Assembly (NCBI RefSeq): GCF_011059105.1
Contig: NZ_JAALLS010000002.1
Span: 248,001 to 312,000, forward strand
Source: Fodinibius halophilus
GTDB lineage: Bacteria > Bacteroidota > Rhodothermia > Balneolales > Balneolaceae
Length of the DNA: 64,000 nucleotides
Reading direction: 5' to 3'
Position 1 is the stretch's first letter. Every line of letters starts with the position of its first letter. This document shows, piece after piece, positions 8,192 through 16,508 of this stretch. The translations under genes and the position numbers were made by a program. The notes under the pieces are model-generated. The model saw only the letters and a list, made by a program, of their open reading frames with translations. It did no database searches and was not told the DNA's origin.

Positions 8192-8483
8192 CGTTTGAAA
8201 TGCAAGGATTTATCATACGGCTGTATTAAAGAAATAGCTGCTGTTATTACTGGAGAATCATCACAAGTACTTAAATCGATTCATAAGACAGAGAAAACAG
8301 GGGGGTACTAAAGGAGATGGTGATATTCGGGGGATTCTTATTTATAATACAGCAACAAAAGAGGAACCCGTAATCTGGCTGAGCAAGTTCCCGCTTTATA
8401 GCGGGGCGTTTGGAAGTAATGGTTCATCACAGTGGGCAACAGAAGTTTCAACACTAAAGAAGAGTATTTATGGGTATGATTAA
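8192..8483 (+). pseudogene. remnant of an unknown protein gene, frameshifted at a G6 run
   Basis: One frame reads KDLSYGCIKEIAAVITGESS and continues SQVLKSIHKTEKTGG up to a TAA at about 8309. If one G is removed from the run at 8300-8305, the frame continues TKGDGDIRGILIYNTATKEE and then PVIWLSKFPLYSGAFGSNGS to a TAA at 8481-8483. The joined product reads like real protein on both sides of the shift. The 3' end overlaps the ferritin start by 14 bp. No start codon or family is recognisable. A sequencing error in the G-run is the main alternative. Confidence 0.45.
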
Positions 8484-8976
8484 GCAAAAGGTACAAAATG
8501 AGATCAATGATCAAATACAAGCTGAGTTCCAGTCAGCCTGGCTTTATTTAGCCTATGCGGCCTGGTTCGAGGAGAAAAACCTGGAGGGGTTTGCTCATTG
8601 GATGCGGATGCAGTGGCAAGAAGAACAAGCCCATGGTATGAAATTCTATAACCACATGCTAAGCCGGGGAGGCACGGTTGAGTTGCAGGCGCTTGATAAA
8701 CCTGTAGCAGATGCTGAAGAGTCAGAAGAGGTTTTTGAAAAAGTACTTGAGCATGAGCGTTATATCACCAAGCGAATTCACAGTCTCTATGATCTTGCCA
8801 AAAGTGAGGGAGACTACCCACTGCAAACACTGTTGCACTGGTTCATTGATGAACAGGTTGAAGAAGAAAATGCCGAACGTATTTTAGAACGGTTAAAACT
8901 AATAGGTGATGACAATGCAAGTTTATATATGCTAGACCAAGAGCTGGCCGGAAGATCGGAAGAGGAAGATGCCTGA
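8470..8976 (+). CDS. ftnA: bacterial non-haem ferritin
   Basis: A 168-aa four-helix iron-storage protein. Ferroxidase-centre residues are visible: Glu19 in the first helix (IQAEFQSAWLY), Glu51/Glu52 with His55 in EEQAH, a helix-C glutamate in EHERYITKRI, and the DEQVEEEN segment of helix D. There is no Met haem-ligand signature of bacterioferritin. Either the ATG at 8470 or the in-frame ATG at 8476 (MIKQKVQ) could be the start; the second fits ferritin family length better. The downstream membrane-protein gene overlaps its end by 8 bp, so the two are probably translated together. Confidence 0.93.
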   Translation: MGMIKQKVQNEINDQIQAEFQSAWLYLAYAAWFEEKNLEGFAHWMRMQWQEEQAHGMKFYNHMLSRGGTVELQALDKPVADAEESEEVFEKVLEHERYITKRIHSLYDLAKSEGDYPLQTLLHWFIDEQVEEENAERILERLKLIGDDNASLYMLDQELAGRSEEEDA

Positions 8977-9541
8977 AGAATATACATTGAGCTTCCAACA
9001 GGCCAACTGGTACGGCCTGGCTCTTTTTATACCTCTTACGTCGATATTGGTGCTGCCATATGCCGGTATGTACGGTTGGTCAACTTTGGTTAAAGATCTA
9101 GTCTTTTTTTTGCACGACTTTCCTCTTTTCTTGGTGTCAGTAGTTATTGGTACTATCGCCCATGAATTGATTCATGCAATATGTTGGGTACTGCTGGGGA
9201 ATATTCCATGGTCGCATATCCATTTCGGGTTTAACTGGAAGGCTTTGGCTCCCTATGTTCATTGTCCTGATCCGGTAGAGGTTAGTAGCTATCGCTGGGG
9301 GGTAGCAATGCCCGGTATTATACTGGGGCTGATCCCTTATCTTTATGCCCTATTGTTTCATCAGGAGTGGTTGTTGGGTTTTAGTCTCTTTTTTACTCTT
9401 GCTGCCGGTGGTGATATGTTAATTCTTTGGTTATTGCGAAGAGTCAAAAGGGGAAACAGGGTACAGGATCATCCAGATTTAGTTGGTTGCCGCCTAATAG
9501 ATTCTGATACAATGACTGGTACTGGTGACGGTGGGTCATAG
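8969..9541 (+). CDS. DUF3267-type membrane protein, putative zinc metalloprotease
   Basis: 190 aa with about four membrane segments. HELIH at residues 65-69 lies inside a hydrophobic helix, as in the DUF3267 putative zincin peptidases (PF11667). A His/Cys/Asp-containing loop (YVHCPDP) follows, then the VAMPG-IILGLIP segment. The C-terminus has a soluble tail (DHPDLVGC). The 8-bp overlap with ferritin suggests co-expression; a role in iron-stress membrane proteolysis would be a guess. Confidence 0.75.
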   Translation: MPEEYTLSFQQANWYGLALFIPLTSILVLPYAGMYGWSTLVKDLVFFLHDFPLFLVSVVIGTIAHELIHAICWVLLGNIPWSHIHFGFNWKALAPYVHCPDPVEVSSYRWGVAMPGIILGLIPYLYALLFHQEWLLGFSLFFTLAAGGDMLILWLLRRVKRGNRVQDHPDLVGCRLIDSDTMTGTGDGGS

Positions 9542-9740
9542 ACCTTAAAGGTGATTTCTATCAGCTTTAGGTAAGCTAACTCAGCTTAGGCTAGGAATAA
9601 AAAAGCTAATCTGGTTAAATCATAAAGTAAGGAAAATAGGGCAGCTTACGTGAATAAGTAATTATCAACAAAGAATAGGCCAGCTAGACGCAGTTAAGTT
9701 TACTGTGGCAAGAATAGTTTGAGCTTCCAGCTGCCCTCCG

Positions 9741-10631
9741 TTAATTGCCAGCAGAGGTATAAAAGTCATAAGTAAAGGTTCCTTCGCGGTAAGCCCCAAC
9801 AAAGCCAAGTCCACCGTCGATGTCTGGTGATTGGAGAGGGTTTTCGGGTCCATATCCCCCGTTTGCATGTTCCCAATCTGGTCCAAAGTGAAGATACTTA
9901 ACCCGAACAGTTTTTGAATCTAGTTGGTTGCAACTAACAGTTGGGTTTAAATAGAGGGGGTTAACATTTCGATTGCCAATTTCGGGTGGTGGAAAGACTT
10001 CAACCAAGAGTTGGCGTGTACTCAAGGTAAGATACATTTCATCAGTATTCTCACGGTGTTTTACTTGGTCAACTTTACCTACTTCCGACCACTTGTATTG
10101 CCCTTTATATTTGAAACCTATTTTCATTCGGATACTTTCAGGATCGGGAACATTTTTATAGTTAAAGGTTATCTGTTGCGTGCAAGCCACACTATCAGGA
10201 TCCGATAAAGATATTTGTGTGATGTCAGGTGTTGTTATTGTACTTGTTATCGGTTCTTCTGCAGCCTTCCCATCAACAGTAACCTTATAAGTAGAGGCAG
10301 GGTCCATTTTTTGTTTGACAATAAAGTTGTGGGTATAGTGCCCTGAAAAGTTGACAACGGTATCTTCGAGTATGTTACGGCTGCCAGTCTGTAGGTCCTC
10401 AAATGTTACCTTGGCATCCAAAGATTTGGCTTTTTTTGATAGGAATGGGGTATTGAGATTCTTAACCCTGATGTAATTGGGTGAGTCATCAATTTTTAGG
10501 GCTCCATACATTGAATAGGTGCCTGTTTTTTCTTCAAACGGACTGATATTTCTGTCTTCACATCCTACGAACAGAATGCAGGTAAACGTAAAGAGGATGA
10601 ATATAAAGGGATATTTTGATTCAAACATCAT
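9741..10631 (-). CDS. DUF4249 lipoprotein, partner of a TonB receptor
   Basis: I chose the ATG giving MMFESKYPF, which begins the signal peptide; an upstream start at 10646 would add five residues. The lipobox is LFVGC. A strand-rich mature part follows, matching DUF4249 (PF14054) outer-membrane lipoproteins, with RVKYLHFGPDW near the C-terminus. DUF4249 genes typically lie next to a carboxypeptidase-regulatory TonB receptor, as here: the receptor gene stops 34 bp upstream on the same strand. The likely job is an extracellular lid or binding subunit of that transporter. The ligand is unknown. Confidence 0.82.
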   Translation of the reverse strand: MMFESKYPFIFILFTFTCILFVGCEDRNISPFEEKTGTYSMYGALKIDDSPNYIRVKNLNTPFLSKKAKSLDAKVTFEDLQTGSRNILEDTVVNFSGHYTHNFIVKQKMDPASTYKVTVDGKAAEEPITSTITTPDITQISLSDPDSVACTQQITFNYKNVPDPESIRMKIGFKYKGQYKWSEVGKVDQVKHRENTDEMYLTLSTRQLLVEVFPPPEIGNRNVNPLYLNPTVSCNQLDSKTVRVKYLHFGPDWEHANGGYGPENPLQSPDIDGGLGFVGAYREGTFTYDFYTSAGN

Positions 10632-10665
10632 AGTAAGACAAGACAAGTTTATAATTAGGCCATAC

Positions 10666-12981
10666 TTATTTATTAATGTTGGCAGTTACTGAGATGTAGG
10701 GTAGTAATGGGGTTTGGTCAACTTGGCTCAAAGTATTTACATCATAATAGAATACATTTCTCATGTTATAGGCATTAATCGCACCGGCTTCTGCTTTCAG
10801 TGCAAAGTTGGGTGTCAGTTCAAAGTTCCGACTCAAGGAGATATCAAGGCGATGGAAGCTTGGAAGTTTGCCGTCAAAAGGTTTTGAGTACAGGGATTTT
10901 GCAGTGCCCCGGTTGGTTAGTACACCATCGTCGGGTAAATTATCGAGCTTCAGATCAAAGGCAAAAAGACGTGTGTAGGGACTTCCACTACTGAATCGCC
11001 AGTTTAGGTTAGCCGTAAAGCCAGCCACTTTGTAACTTGCGATAATGTTAAGTTGGTGTCGCAAATCGTGTGATGGATTGTATGTGAATTCAGAGCCTTC
11101 AAACCAGGTTGGAAGTGACGATTTCGGCATTTTGTATGTTACTTCTGCTAATCCGTATCCGAGAGAGAAATAAAATGGGTATGTGTTAAGCTCTAGTTGA
11201 ATATCTGCTCCGTAAGTAAAGCCATCAGCAGTAATAGTACGGATGGTATTCCCGGGTTCTTGCGTCCACTTAGAAACCAAAATATTGGATTGATCTTTTA
11301 CATATCCTTCTATACTTGCTTCAAAAGATTGGCCTACTTGGCGTCGATATCCTAAAATGCCATGCAGGGCTGTAGGCATTGCTCCCTCTGAACCTACTGG
11401 TTTATAAACATAGAAGACCGTTCCCGCATCTCGTTCGTCTGTTATACCTTCCGCCATTTGTACATATCGGCCAGCTGCGAAATTAAACTCATGACGGTCA
11501 TTGTTATTAGGGTTCCATGCGATACGGATACGGGGTTCAAATGTCAAATGCATATCTTGAAGCCTGTTTTGAGAGGCTATGCTTGGCGTTATAGTCAAGC
11601 CTTCAAAAGGTTTTAAATCCAAGGATGCATATCCGCTGAAGATTGAATTAAACTTGTCCATAGAGCTATCTAAGCCGGGAAATCGTTGCTTTTTATCCCG
11701 TAATTCGGGATAAGGTTCATCCAGTTTAGCATCATAAAAATTCAAATTCCATCGAAACCCATAATCCATCTTCATGCCCAAGAAGGTTCCGCCATTATCA
11801 AATTGGAAATAGGCTTTGGTAACCCCGGATTCACGCCCAAAACCGTCGACGCCTCTTTCTGAACTGTTAAAATTGGAATATCCTGCAGTGATATCCAAGG
11901 TATGACTGACGTTCTCACCATATCCCAGACAGCGAATACCGGCAGCTGAGTTATTCCACTTGAGTTGCAAATTCCGCTCGGGATTGATTTTACCCCGGTC
12001 GTAGGTATGAAGTCCAGTTATATTACAGCTAAAACCAGGCCAGTTTACCGAGTAGCGAGCTATCAGATCATTAAATAATATCGGTACCTCTTCTCCAGTT
12101 AAAGAAGGAGCGGTTTGATCGATAGCAGAATGTCGGCCGATAATAAAGAACGAGCTTTTTTCTTTCATTACGGGACCTTCGGCTTGGAAAGAAACAAGGT
12201 ATGGGCTTAAAGAAGCACTGCTCTCGTACTGTTTTAAATTACCTTGCTTCAGACTCACGTCAAGTACTGATGAGGTAGCTCCGGTATATTTGGCGCCAAA
12301 TCCTCCGGCATAAATATTCACATTGTTAATAGCTTCTTTAGGGAAGGCTGAAAAAAGGTTAGAAATATGAAATGGTTTGATGATCGGCATATTATCGAGA
12401 AGAACGATGTTCTGTGAAGGGGTGCCACCCCGGATATAAAATTCGCCTCCTTTGTCACCTGTTGTAACCACCCCAGGCAGGGTTTGAAGATAGCTGCTAA
12501 GGTCTCCTCCAGAGCCCGGAGCTGGTACTAGGTCAATATCTTCAGTAGTAATAGTTTGTTGTCCTGCTTCGCGTTTGACACTTCCGCTTTTAACGCCAAC
12601 AGTAACTCCCTCAGATTCGATAGTTTCGGTTTTAAGCGATACTTTTTGAACATGGGGGTCACCGCTTTCAAGGGTAATGGCTTTCCGATATTTTTGATAT
12701 CCTATGTAGCTTATATGAATGTGATAAGTTTTGGGAGCTATGTTTGAAAACTCTTTAATTCCGTTTACACTGGATGCTCCGGCATGAAGGGTATCTCCTT
12801 CGGGATTGGTAAGTACTATATTGGCATTAACTATGGGCCTTCCGTTATCTTCAGAGGTGATAACCAAGCGAAGAGTCGCATCGGATGATTGGGCAAATGA
12901 GGATAGGATCGTTATTAGGATCCAAACGACAGTTAAAAAGCCAGTTTTGCTCGATTGAGAGAGAACAGTAGATTCTTTCAT
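10666..12981 (-). CDS. TonB-dependent outer-membrane receptor with CarboxypepD_reg-like domain
   Basis: 771 aa. A signal peptide ends about residue 31 (SSFAQ). A carboxypeptidase-regulatory-like domain follows (about 33-115, VNANIVLTNPEGDT and YHIHISYIGYQKY), then a plug domain (about 130-235, with LQTLPGVVT and YIRGGTPSQNIVLLD), then a 22-strand-type barrel to the C-terminus ending SVTANINK. It is the first gene of a two-gene leftward operon with the DUF4249 lipoprotein. It imports a large or scarce ligand across the outer membrane using TonB energy; the ligand cannot be told from sequence. Confidence 0.92.
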   Translation of the reverse strand: MKESTVLSQSSKTGFLTVVWILITILSSFAQSSDATLRLVITSEDNGRPIVNANIVLTNPEGDTLHAGASSVNGIKEFSNIAPKTYHIHISYIGYQKYRKAITLESGDPHVQKVSLKTETIESEGVTVGVKSGSVKREAGQQTITTEDIDLVPAPGSGGDLSSYLQTLPGVVTTGDKGGEFYIRGGTPSQNIVLLDNMPIIKPFHISNLFSAFPKEAINNVNIYAGGFGAKYTGATSSVLDVSLKQGNLKQYESSASLSPYLVSFQAEGPVMKEKSSFFIIGRHSAIDQTAPSLTGEEVPILFNDLIARYSVNWPGFSCNITGLHTYDRGKINPERNLQLKWNNSAAGIRCLGYGENVSHTLDITAGYSNFNSSERGVDGFGRESGVTKAYFQFDNGGTFLGMKMDYGFRWNLNFYDAKLDEPYPELRDKKQRFPGLDSSMDKFNSIFSGYASLDLKPFEGLTITPSIASQNRLQDMHLTFEPRIRIAWNPNNNDRHEFNFAAGRYVQMAEGITDERDAGTVFYVYKPVGSEGAMPTALHGILGYRRQVGQSFEASIEGYVKDQSNILVSKWTQEPGNTIRTITADGFTYGADIQLELNTYPFYFSLGYGLAEVTYKMPKSSLPTWFEGSEFTYNPSHDLRHQLNIIASYKVAGFTANLNWRFSSGSPYTRLFAFDLKLDNLPDDGVLTNRGTAKSLYSKPFDGKLPSFHRLDISLSRNFELTPNFALKAEAGAINAYNMRNVFYYDVNTLSQVDQTPLLPYISVTANINK

Positions 12982-13369
12982 TATTGAAGTTATATTAAGA
13001 TATCGAGAAAATATAAGTCCCGTTTTTCAACGCTGATAAATAGGGCTTAATAAATACCTAGAATTTAGATACATCGCAATTATAACAGGGTAAAATAGGT
13101 CTGGATAAGATTAATATTATTTAATACAGTTGATATAATCCTTAAAGGTGAGGTTGTAAAGTAGGTGTTACGTTTATTATAAGGGGAAAATTGCCTTTAA
13201 AAAAAGTAGTGCGAACCTTTAAAAGGTTATTGTAAAAGTTTATAAAGGTTCATTGGGGGAAGGAAGAAGTCTTATTTAGGAATGTAGCTGTTGTTATATA
13301 AGTATTCTTTTTTAAATTGCAGTGAAAATGAGATAGTCCCATAATTATAAGAGTAATAAAGCAGATCTT
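12982..13369. other. divergent intergenic region with a 15-bp palindrome
   Basis: This region separates the leftward TonB operon from the rightward nitroreductase gene, so it should hold both promoters. The clearest element is AACCTTTAAAAGGTT at 13214-13228, a perfect palindrome. A further AAAGGTT half-site follows at 13244-13250 and a related AAAGGTG near 13144. These could be operator half-sites. I see no small gene here. Confidence 0.45.
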
Positions 13370-14038
13370 ATGAATAGCAAAAACTTTGTTTTACATAATG
13401 AATACGAAGAATATCCTGTAGAGGAGATGCGCGAGAGAGCCCGCTCATTTTATGAGCATATGAGCCGGCGTCGAACAGTAAGAGAGTTTTCAGAACGTCT
13501 GGTACCACAAGAGGTAATCGAAGATTGCTTGATGACAGCAGGTACTGCTCCAAATGGAGCAAATATGCAGCCATGGCACTTTGCCGTAATAAGTGACCCG
13601 GAAGTAAAAAATGAGATCCGAGAAGCGGCCGAAGAAGAGGAGCGAGAGTTTTATGAGAATAGAGCTACTGATGAATGGTTAGAAGCTTTAGCCCCGCTTG
13701 GTACTGATGCTAATAAACCATTTTTGGAAGAAGCACCGTATTTAATTGCGATTTTTTCTCAAAGTTATGGAATCGATGAAGAGGGGAATAAACAGAAGCA
13801 CTACTATGTAAAAGAATCAGTCGGTATTGCTACAGGTATGTTGATTGCAGCCGTCCATAACGCGGGCTTGGCTTCTCTAACCCATACTCCCAGCCCAATG
13901 GGTTTTTTAAATGAAATACTGGATCGGCCAAGTAATGAACGTCCCTTTCTTTTGCTTGTGGTAGGATATCCGAAAGAGAATGTTAAAGTACCCGATATTT
14001 CTAAAAAGCCGCTGAAGGATATCGCCAGCTTTATTTAA
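13370..14038 (+). CDS. nitroreductase-fold flavoprotein, iodotyrosine-deiodinase-like
   Basis: 222 aa with an FMN-binding nitroreductase fold: [11 protein letters not shown] near 33, [11 protein letters not shown] near 61, and [15 protein letters not shown] near the end. It goes beyond generic nitroreductases. The zwitterion-clamping triad of iodotyrosine deiodinase is present with correct spacing: Glu91, Tyr95 (Glu+4) and Lys116 (Tyr+21), in a lid reading [10 protein letters not shown]...TDANKPF. It also shares [11 protein letters not shown] and the [11 protein letters not shown] block. I infer a reductive dehalogenase of halotyrosine or a related substrate using NAD(P)H. It stands alone. 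Confidence 0.82.
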   Translation: MNSKNFVLHNEYEEYPVEEMRERARSFYEHMSRRRTVREFSERLVPQEVIEDCLMTAGTAPNGANMQPWHFAVISDPEVKNEIREAAEEEEREFYENRATDEWLEALAPLGTDANKPFLEEAPYLIAIFSQSYGIDEEGNKQKHYYVKESVGIATGMLIAAVHNAGLASLTHTPSPMGFLNEILDRPSNERPFLLLVVGYPKENVKVPDISKKPLKDIASFI

Positions 14039-14227
14039 TAGCTATGGGCCTATTTTGCCAACCTCTGCTGGGGCGGAGGCGATTATTGTAATTTGTTAAT
14101 AAACACAATAACTTATCCGTTTATCGCTTTATGAATGGGTAGGCTTTTGATGTTCAATAACCAGTGAATATTGTTTTACTATTTGCAGAAAAGTGAGCAT
14201 AGGTGAAGCAATCGATTTTAAAATACT

Positions 14228-16306
14228 ATGAATGAGCTAGAGCGCGGAGCTTTATGGGGTAGTTGGGAGCTCAATATTGCAACGGATACATTCCGGTGTT
14301 CTTCCAAAGCAGCCCACATATTGGGACTGTCTTCCGGGAGAGGTCTGGATAAAGAAGAATTATCTGCCCATATCCCGTCGGGAGAGCGTAATAAGTTTGA
14401 AACTGTTATAGACAATGCAGCTAAGAAGGGGACTCTTGATACGGAATTGCGGATAGAGGAGAAAGATTCTTCATTCCGATATATTAAGTTACAAGCAGAA
14501 CTGGTTGGTGCTGATGCCAATCAGCAAAAGCGATTAGTAGGAACAGTACATGAGTTGCTTAGTCCTGAGGCTGAAGTAAAGCTGGATAAGTCCCTGTCCA
14601 ACTCAATGATCGATGGCTACCTGTTGATTTCGATGAATAAGAATGAAATTCTTGATGTTAATCCGGCGTATTGCCAAATGGTCGGTTATACGGCAGATGA
14701 GCTGATAGGAAAAAAAATTAATAACCTTGACCTGGTTGTTAATCAAGAGGACTTTAAGAGAAGAACAAAAAAGATAATAAAACAGGGTGGGGGTAGATTT
14801 AGAACTCGCCATCAACATAAAAGTGGCAAGGCTATACACTTGGAGGTGAGCATAACAATTTTGGAAAAGCGCGGAACCACCTTTGTTATGGCCTTTATGA
14901 CTGATATTACTGATCGTATAACGACTAAACAAAAACTGGAGGAAAGTGAAGAACGCTGGCACCGGTTGGTAGAAAATGTTCCCCAAGGGATTGTTATTAG
15001 TGTTGACGGGCGGTTGCAATATTTAAACCAAGCAGCTTCGAATTTAGTTGAGGTAGCCGATCGTGAAAAACTGCTTGGTGAACAGATGGTCAACTTTGCC
15101 GATGGAAAGTATAAGGAGCGTCTTAGAAGTAGGCAGGAAAAAATAAAAGAAGTCGAAAAACTTCCGCCTGCTGATTTCGAGATTCCTGTTGAAGGGGATG
15201 ATAAAAAAGTGATTCGTACTTATCCGGTCACCATAAAATATAAAGGGCAAGATGCCATTCTTGCTGTTTTAAACGATATTACAACTTTAAAAAAGAAGCA
15301 GGAAGAACTAAGGCAAGGGGAGAAAAAATGGAGGCATCTTGTTAAAAAAAATCCACAGCCGGTACAGATTGTACAGGCAGGAAAAATTGTTTTTATCAAT
15401 CAGGCAGGAGCTTCGTTATATGGTGCGGAATCTCCTGATGAACTTATTGAGCGGTCGGCTTTCGATTTTACTCATCCCAATAATATAGATCTTGTTAAAG
15501 AGCGAAGAAGAAAATTTGAGGAAGGCTTACCGGTAGAAAACGAGCAGGAACAGAAAATAATTGACTTGGATGGTAATGAAAAACATGTATTAATTCATTC
15601 TATTGCTACGATCTATCAAGATAAACCGGCAATACAAACAGTACTTTTTGATCTTACAGAGAGAGAGCGTGAGCAGCAGAGGATTCGCAGCTCGTTAAAA
15701 GAAAAAGAAACGATGCTCAAGGAAATTCATCATCGCATTAAAAATAACTTGTCGGTGATTTCCGGTCTTCTGGAACTGCAAGCGATGAACACCGAAGAAG
15801 AGGCAACTTTAAATACGTTGAGAGATAGTCAGCAGCGTATCCATTCAATGGCTATGATTCATGAAAAGTTGTACCAATCAGAAGCTTTGGCAGATATCGG
15901 GTTTGATACCTACCTCAAAGAGCTCGTCGAATCGATAAGTCAAACTTATAATACAAGCAACAGAAATATTGATATCAGCTATGATTTAGAATCTACTTCT
16001 TTGGATTTAGATCATGCGATTCCGTGTTCACTTATTGTTAACGAGATAATCGTGAACTGCTATAAGCATGCCTTTGATGGTAAGAAAAATGGCAAAATAA
16101 TGGTTAGTTCAGAAGTAAAAGGATCGGAACTGGTTATCAGAATTAAAGACAATGGAGACGGCCTGCCGGAAGATTTTGCCCTTGAGCAGCAACAATCGCT
16201 GGGTATGACTCTTATTCAAACCTTAACCCAACAATTGGATGGCACCCTTAACTTTTACTCTAATAATGATCAAGGGACAACGGTTGAGCTGTGCTTTGAG
16301 AAATAG
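14228..16306 (+). CDS. multi-PAS sensor histidine kinase, HisKA_2/HWE-like
   Basis: 692 aa with no clear membrane segment, so probably cytoplasmic. An N-terminal PAS-like region (about 1-115) is followed by three more PAS domains (about 120-235, 245-360 and 370-480). The HisKA_2 dimerisation helix carries EIHHRIKNNLSVISGLLELQ, with the phospho-acceptor at His501/His502. A HATPase domain follows with NEIIVNCYKHAF, KDNGDGLP and GMTLIQTL. This kinase class often phosphorylates stand-alone receivers; no response regulator is adjacent. The gene precedes another PAS kinase by about 200 bp but may be a separate transcript. Confidence 0.9.
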   Translation: MNELERGALWGSWELNIATDTFRCSSKAAHILGLSSGRGLDKEELSAHIPSGERNKFETVIDNAAKKGTLDTELRIEEKDSSFRYIKLQAELVGADANQQKRLVGTVHELLSPEAEVKLDKSLSNSMIDGYLLISMNKNEILDVNPAYCQMVGYTADELIGKKINNLDLVVNQEDFKRRTKKIIKQGGGRFRTRHQHKSGKAIHLEVSITILEKRGTTFVMAFMTDITDRITTKQKLEESEERWHRLVENVPQGIVISVDGRLQYLNQAASNLVEVADREKLLGEQMVNFADGKYKERLRSRQEKIKEVEKLPPADFEIPVEGDDKKVIRTYPVTIKYKGQDAILAVLNDITTLKKKQEELRQGEKKWRHLVKKNPQPVQIVQAGKIVFINQAGASLYGAESPDELIERSAFDFTHPNNIDLVKERRRKFEEGLPVENEQEQKIIDLDGNEKHVLIHSIATIYQDKPAIQTVLFDLTEREREQQRIRSSLKEKETMLKEIHHRIKNNLSVISGLLELQAMNTEEEATLNTLRDSQQRIHSMAMIHEKLYQSEALADIGFDTYLKELVESISQTYNTSNRNIDISYDLESTSLDLDHAIPCSLIVNEIIVNCYKHAFDGKKNGKIMVSSEVKGSELVIRIKDNGDGLPEDFALEQQQSLGMTLIQTLTQQLDGTLNFYSNNDQGTTVELCFEK

Positions 16307-16508
16307 CAATTATGGCTATTAAGAGGTGTTGAGTAGCTTTTCTGGACTTTTCTTTGATCCCTAATAGGGAAAGTTGGATAACACTGGATTAGTACTTTTT
16401 TATATGAAAATACCTTTAAAAAGCGTAAAGGGAGAAACTTGGCGTGATATTTGTAGCTATACTAATGGGGATTACAAAATATTTTTCTGAACCCTAAAAT
16501 ATAGATCA

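Noticed and set aside
8338..8520. Minus-strand 60-codon Leu-rich frame
   Set aside because: It is antisense to the frameshifted remnant and ferritin start, both of which explain the sequence better.
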